The position numbers and the translations under genes are program-made. DNA of 64,000 bases, from contig NZ_JABURM010000006.1 in assembly GCF_014762685.1 (NCBI RefSeq), positions 732,384 through 796,383 on the forward strand, in the 5' to 3' direction. This DNA comes from Gracilimonas sp. Its GTDB lineage: Bacteria; Bacteroidota; Rhodothermia; Balneolales; Balneolaceae. Below, in pieces: positions 60,973-64,000 of the stretch (its first letter is position 1; each line of letters starts with the position of its first letter). The notes below the pieces were generated by a model. It had not been told where the DNA came from and did no database searches. It saw nothing but the letters and a program-made list of their open reading frames with translations.

Positions 60973-63900
60973 ATGAGTACCGATAACTTAAAAAATGGGG
61001 CCGGAAATGGAAGGCCGGTGCCGGATGGTTCGAACCGCAAAGAGTTTTGGCTTTCAACATTCTCGATAGATAACCGCATAAGCGTGTTGGTATTGATTTT
61101 GTTGGTAGCCGTTTTGGGAATTGTATCCTATATCACCATTCCTAAAGAATCCTTCCCTAATATTACGGTTCCAAATATATTTGTGGTCACGATCTATCCC
61201 GGGGTATCACCGGAGGATATGGAGAGCCTGGTTACCCGAAAGCTGGAAGATGAGCTGAGTAATATCAGTGATGTGAAAACGATGACCTCAACTTCTTCTG
61301 AAGGGTATTCAAACATCAACCTCGAATTCAATACCGGTATAGATATTGATGAGGCATTGCAGAAAGTGCGTGAAAAAGTGGATTTAGCCAAGCCCGAACT
61401 TCCCGAAGATGCAGAAGAGCCAGTTATTCAGGAGGTAAATCTTTCTGAATTCCCCATCATGCAGGTAAACTTATCAGGAGATTACAGTCTCGATATATTG
61501 AAAGAGATTGCGGAGGATTTACAGGAAGACATCGAAGCCGTTCCTTCTGTGTTGGGAGTTGATCTGACCGGTGGTTTGGAGCGTGAGGTTCAGGTGGATG
61601 TAGATCTCCCTAAGATGAAATATTACAACCTCAGCTTCACTGATATTATCACAGCTATTCAGCAGGAAAATGTAACGATACCCGGTGGAGATATTACGGT
61701 GGGCAGCAAGAACTTTTTATTGCGTGTTCCCGGTCAGTATGAAACGACTGCTCCCATCGAGGATATCGTTGTTACAGCAGATGATGATAAGCCCATATAC
61801 ATCCGGGATGTTGCCAGTGTAACTTTTGGGTATAAAGAAAGGGAGACCTATTCCACGCTGGATAATTCACCGGTAATTACGCTTGGGGTAAAAAAGAGGA
61901 CCGGGAAAAATATTCTGGATACATCTACAGCTGTGAAGTCTATTCTTGAAGAGGCTTTACCTACCCTTCCACCCAGTACCGTTTATAAAATCACAAATGA
62001 TCAGAGTAAAGATGTTAATAGTATGGTGGCAAACCTGGAGAATAATATCATCTCCGGATTAATTCTGGTGGTGGGTGTTCTTCTCTTTTTTCTTGGGGTT
62101 AGAAATGCCTCTTTCGTAGGAATATCTATTCCTCTGTCCATGTTCCTGTCGTTTATTATACTGAGTGCCTTGGGAATCACTATGAACATGATTGTTTTGT
62201 TTTCATTGATTCTTGCACTGGGTATGCTGGTTGATAATGCCATTGTGGTGGTGGAAAACATTTATCGCTATTTGGAAGAGGGATACGACAACTTTGAAGC
62301 AGCAAAAAAAGGAACCGGAGAGGTTGCGGTGCCCATTATCTCCGGGACGGCTACCACATTGGCTGCTTTTGCTCCCATGATTTTCTGGCCGGGAATCGTA
62401 GGTGAGTTTATGGGCTACCTTCCCAAAACTTTGATTATCACATTGAGCAGTTCTTTGTTTGTAGGACTGATTATCAATCCGGTAATCTGTGCGTTATTCA
62501 TGCGCGTAGATACCGATAAAGGTAAAGCAGCAATGACCAGGAAAGGAAAAAGAATTCTTTATAGCTTCTTAGGAGTTATTGGAGTGATATTGCTTGTTTC
62601 CAGTTTTATAACCTGGACGATGCTGATCATTTTAGGGGTGATACTTTGGGCTACCAATAAATATTTTCTCGAACCTGTTGGAAACTGGTGGCAGCGCGAA
62701 GGCCTTAATAATGTACTTAGCAAATACGAAAATACTCTTGAATGGGCACTAAATCATCGGTTGTCCACCATTGGTATTTCAATAGCTGTTTTAGCTTCCA
62801 GTATTTTTGTTTTGATTGCGTTTTTCCCGGGTTCAGAATTCTTCCCTGAGGATATTCCTCCCCGTGACATCTATGTACAGATTGAGACCCCTATTGGTTC
62901 GGATGTGGAGTTCACCAAAAGTGTGGTTGATAAGGTGGCTGCTCGCGTGGAACAGATGCCTTATAATGTAGATTACAATACAATTTTAGCAACCTCCGGC
63001 GCTGCTATCACCAGCGATCCAACTGCTTCAGGTGGAAATTCAACACATCTTGGCACGGTAGCCATCAATTTTGTGGATTATGAACAGCGCCAAAAAGGTG
63101 TATTTGAGGCTATGGAGTATATGCGGAATGATTTGGCAGGATTTGTGGCGGGTGCTAAAATCACTGTAGAGAAACCACAGGATGGACCACCAACCGGCCC
63201 TCCAATTAACCTGGAAATTTCAGGTCCTCAAATGGATCTGTTAACGCGTTTTTCTGATCAGGTACTTGAGACCCTGGAAGAAGATTCAATCTTCGCCAAA
63301 CTTGATGGACTTCAATCTGATTTACCGGAAGCCAGACCCGAGGTTAAAGTTCAGGTAGATCGTGAAAAAGCGGCTCTGTTTGACCTGAATACCAACGAGG
63401 TAGGGATGACGGTTCGCCAAGCTATAAATGGAGTGGAAGCATCAAAATTCCGTGATGGTAAAGAGGAATACGATATCATTGTGCGTCTTTCGGATGAATA
63501 CAGGGATGATTTGAGTACACTCGCTAACCTGACCATATTCCATGAAGGGGTGCAGGTTCCGTTATCAGAATTGGCAACCTGGGAGGTAAGTGATGGCTTT
63601 GGCGGTATTCGTCATAAAGAGTCAGAACGTGTAATTACTGTAAGCGCTGATGTCCGTTCGGGATATCAATCCAACGCGGTTTTAGCGGAAGCTCAGGCTT
63701 TACTTGAGGATTATCTTGATGGATTGCCAAGCGGATATTCTTATGAGTGGACGGGGCAGCAGCAGGATCAGCAGGAGTCGTTCGAGTTTTTATTCAAAGC
63801 TTTTCTGATTGCCTTGTTCCTGATCGCGTTTATATTGGTATCCCAGTTCAACTCAGTAGCGAAACCGATAATCATTTTGAGCTCGGTTATTATGTCAACA

Positions 63901-64000
63901 GCCGGGGTATTCTATGGATTGGTGACTTTCCAGATGGCTCTTGGATTGATGGCTATTCTTGGGATTATATCACTGGCAGGAGTTGTGGTAAATAATGCCA
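60973..64000 (+). CDS. RND efflux permease (incomplete at window end)
   Basis: About 1009 residues read with no stop before the window end. The start ATG 60973 opens a hydrophilic N-terminus before the first membrane helix (NRISVLVLILLVAVLGIVSYI). Porter domains follow, then helices with LVDNAIVVVENIYRYLEEG, in which the second Asp of the classical DD proton-relay pair is Asn, as in many unclassified RND pumps. The sequence still runs in the final helices (GIISLAGVVVNN), so only the last part of the gene is missing. Confidence 0.95.
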   Translation, partial: MSTDNLKNGAGNGRPVPDGSNRKEFWLSTFSIDNRISVLVLILLVAVLGIVSYITIPKESFPNITVPNIFVVTIYPGVSPEDMESLVTRKLEDELSNISDVKTMTSTSSEGYSNINLEFNTGIDIDEALQKVREKVDLAKPELPEDAEEPVIQEVNLSEFPIMQVNLSGDYSLDILKEIAEDLQEDIEAVPSVLGVDLTGGLEREVQVDVDLPKMKYYNLSFTDIITAIQQENVTIPGGDITVGSKNFLLRVPGQYETTAPIEDIVVTADDDKPIYIRDVASVTFGYKERETYSTLDNSPVITLGVKKRTGKNILDTSTAVKSILEEALPTLPPSTVYKITNDQSKDVNSMVANLENNIISGLILVVGVLLFFLGVRNASFVGISIPLSMFLSFIILSALGITMNMIVLFSLILALGMLVDNAIVVVENIYRYLEEGYDNFEAAKKGTGEVAVPIISGTATTLAAFAPMIFWPGIVGEFMGYLPKTLIITLSSSLFVGLIINPVICALFMRVDTDKGKAAMTRKGKRILYSFLGVIGVILLVSSFITWTMLIILGVILWATNKYFLEPVGNWWQREGLNNVLSKYENTLEWALNHRLSTIGISIAVLASSIFVLIAFFPGSEFFPEDIPPRDIYVQIETPIGSDVEFTKSVVDKVAARVEQMPYNVDYNTILATSGAAITSDPTASGGNSTHLGTVAINFVDYEQRQKGVFEAMEYMRNDLAGFVAGAKITVEKPQDGPPTGPPINLEISGPQMDLLTRFSDQVLETLEEDSIFAKLDGLQSDLPEARPEVKVQVDREKAALFDLNTNEVGMTVRQAINGVEASKFRDGKEEYDIIVRLSDEYRDDLSTLANLTIFHEGVQVPLSELATWEVSDGFGGIRHKESERVITVSADVRSGYQSNAVLAEAQALLEDYLDGLPSGYSYEWTGQQQDQQESFEFLFKAFLIALFLIAFILVSQFNSVAKPIIILSSVIMSTAGVFYGLVTFQMALGLMAILGIISLAGVVVNNA

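Noticed and set aside
62225-62265. Asn in place of the second Asp of the RND proton relay as a sign of inactivity
   Set aside because: LVDNAIVVVEN is common in functional-looking RND families, so it is not a defect.
63747-63995. 82-residue plus-strand frame near the right end
   Set aside because: It overlaps the RND permease in another frame; the permease frame is unbroken to the edge.

Overview
The window reads as a chromosome segment from a member of the Bacteroidota/Rhodothermota/Balneolota side of the tree, most likely a Balneolaceae-like marine or halophilic bacterium. This is inferred from gene content: bacillithiol synthase BshA, leucine dehydrogenase, Bat (BatC/D/E) membrane proteins, a bifunctional PyrR next to pyrB, a CNDP-like M20 dipeptidase, signal peptides ending in AQ, and two putative promoters resembling the Bacteroidetes -33/-7 type. 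No rRNA is present to fix the taxon.

Positions 1 to about 23,150 are an accessory region. It opens with the 3' end of a DUF932-like gene, a Gp157-like gene and a RecA/Sak4-like phage ATPase, the usual look of a phage or integrative-element recombination module. A DNA-damage-tolerance group follows: an SRAP/HMCES protein and a UmuC/DinB-type Y-family polymerase divergent from an unknown 204-residue protein. Small lipoproteins and membrane proteins are mixed in, one resembling SieB superinfection-exclusion proteins. From 9,074 the region becomes nuclease rich: a BCS1/ClpX-style AAA ATPase, a HAD deoxyribonucleotidase, an unknown protein overlapping a PD-(D/E)XK nuclease, and then a six-gene operon hsdM - hsdS - nuclease A - nuclease B - hsdR - SprT/YgjP-like metallopeptidase, closed by a convergent XRE regulator. 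The two PUA/EVE-like nuclease fusions lodged inside the type I restriction operon, and the extra 195-residue domain on HsdS, are the strongest candidates for unusual biology here. The region stops at a tRNA-Phe gene whose 3' end faces it, which fits an integration site.

Positions 23,150 to 64,000 look like core chromosome: recJ, a calcium-binding-like beta-barrel protein, leucine dehydrogenase, Ppx/GppA-HD phosphatase, an M14 carboxypeptidase, smc, frr, a two-lipoyl E2 acyltransferase, panC-panD, a tripartite ABC-type efflux set lacking its ATPase, a dipeptidase, a yebC-bat operon lacking batA/batB, bshA, sucC, pyrR-pyrB, an EamA transporter, and a TetR-controlled TolC-MFP-RND efflux operon that runs off the right edge. 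Between frr and smc sits a small four-helix-bundle (23S rRNA IVS-type) gene broken by one stop codon and flanked by a 17-bp inverted repeat.

Regulatory signals read from sequence include several intrinsic terminators, a 13-bp palindrome repeated before tetR and before the tolC operon (likely the TetR operator), an FNR-consensus palindrome, and paired inverted repeats between the polymerase and its divergent neighbour. All functional calls rest on motif recognition by eye; no database search was run.
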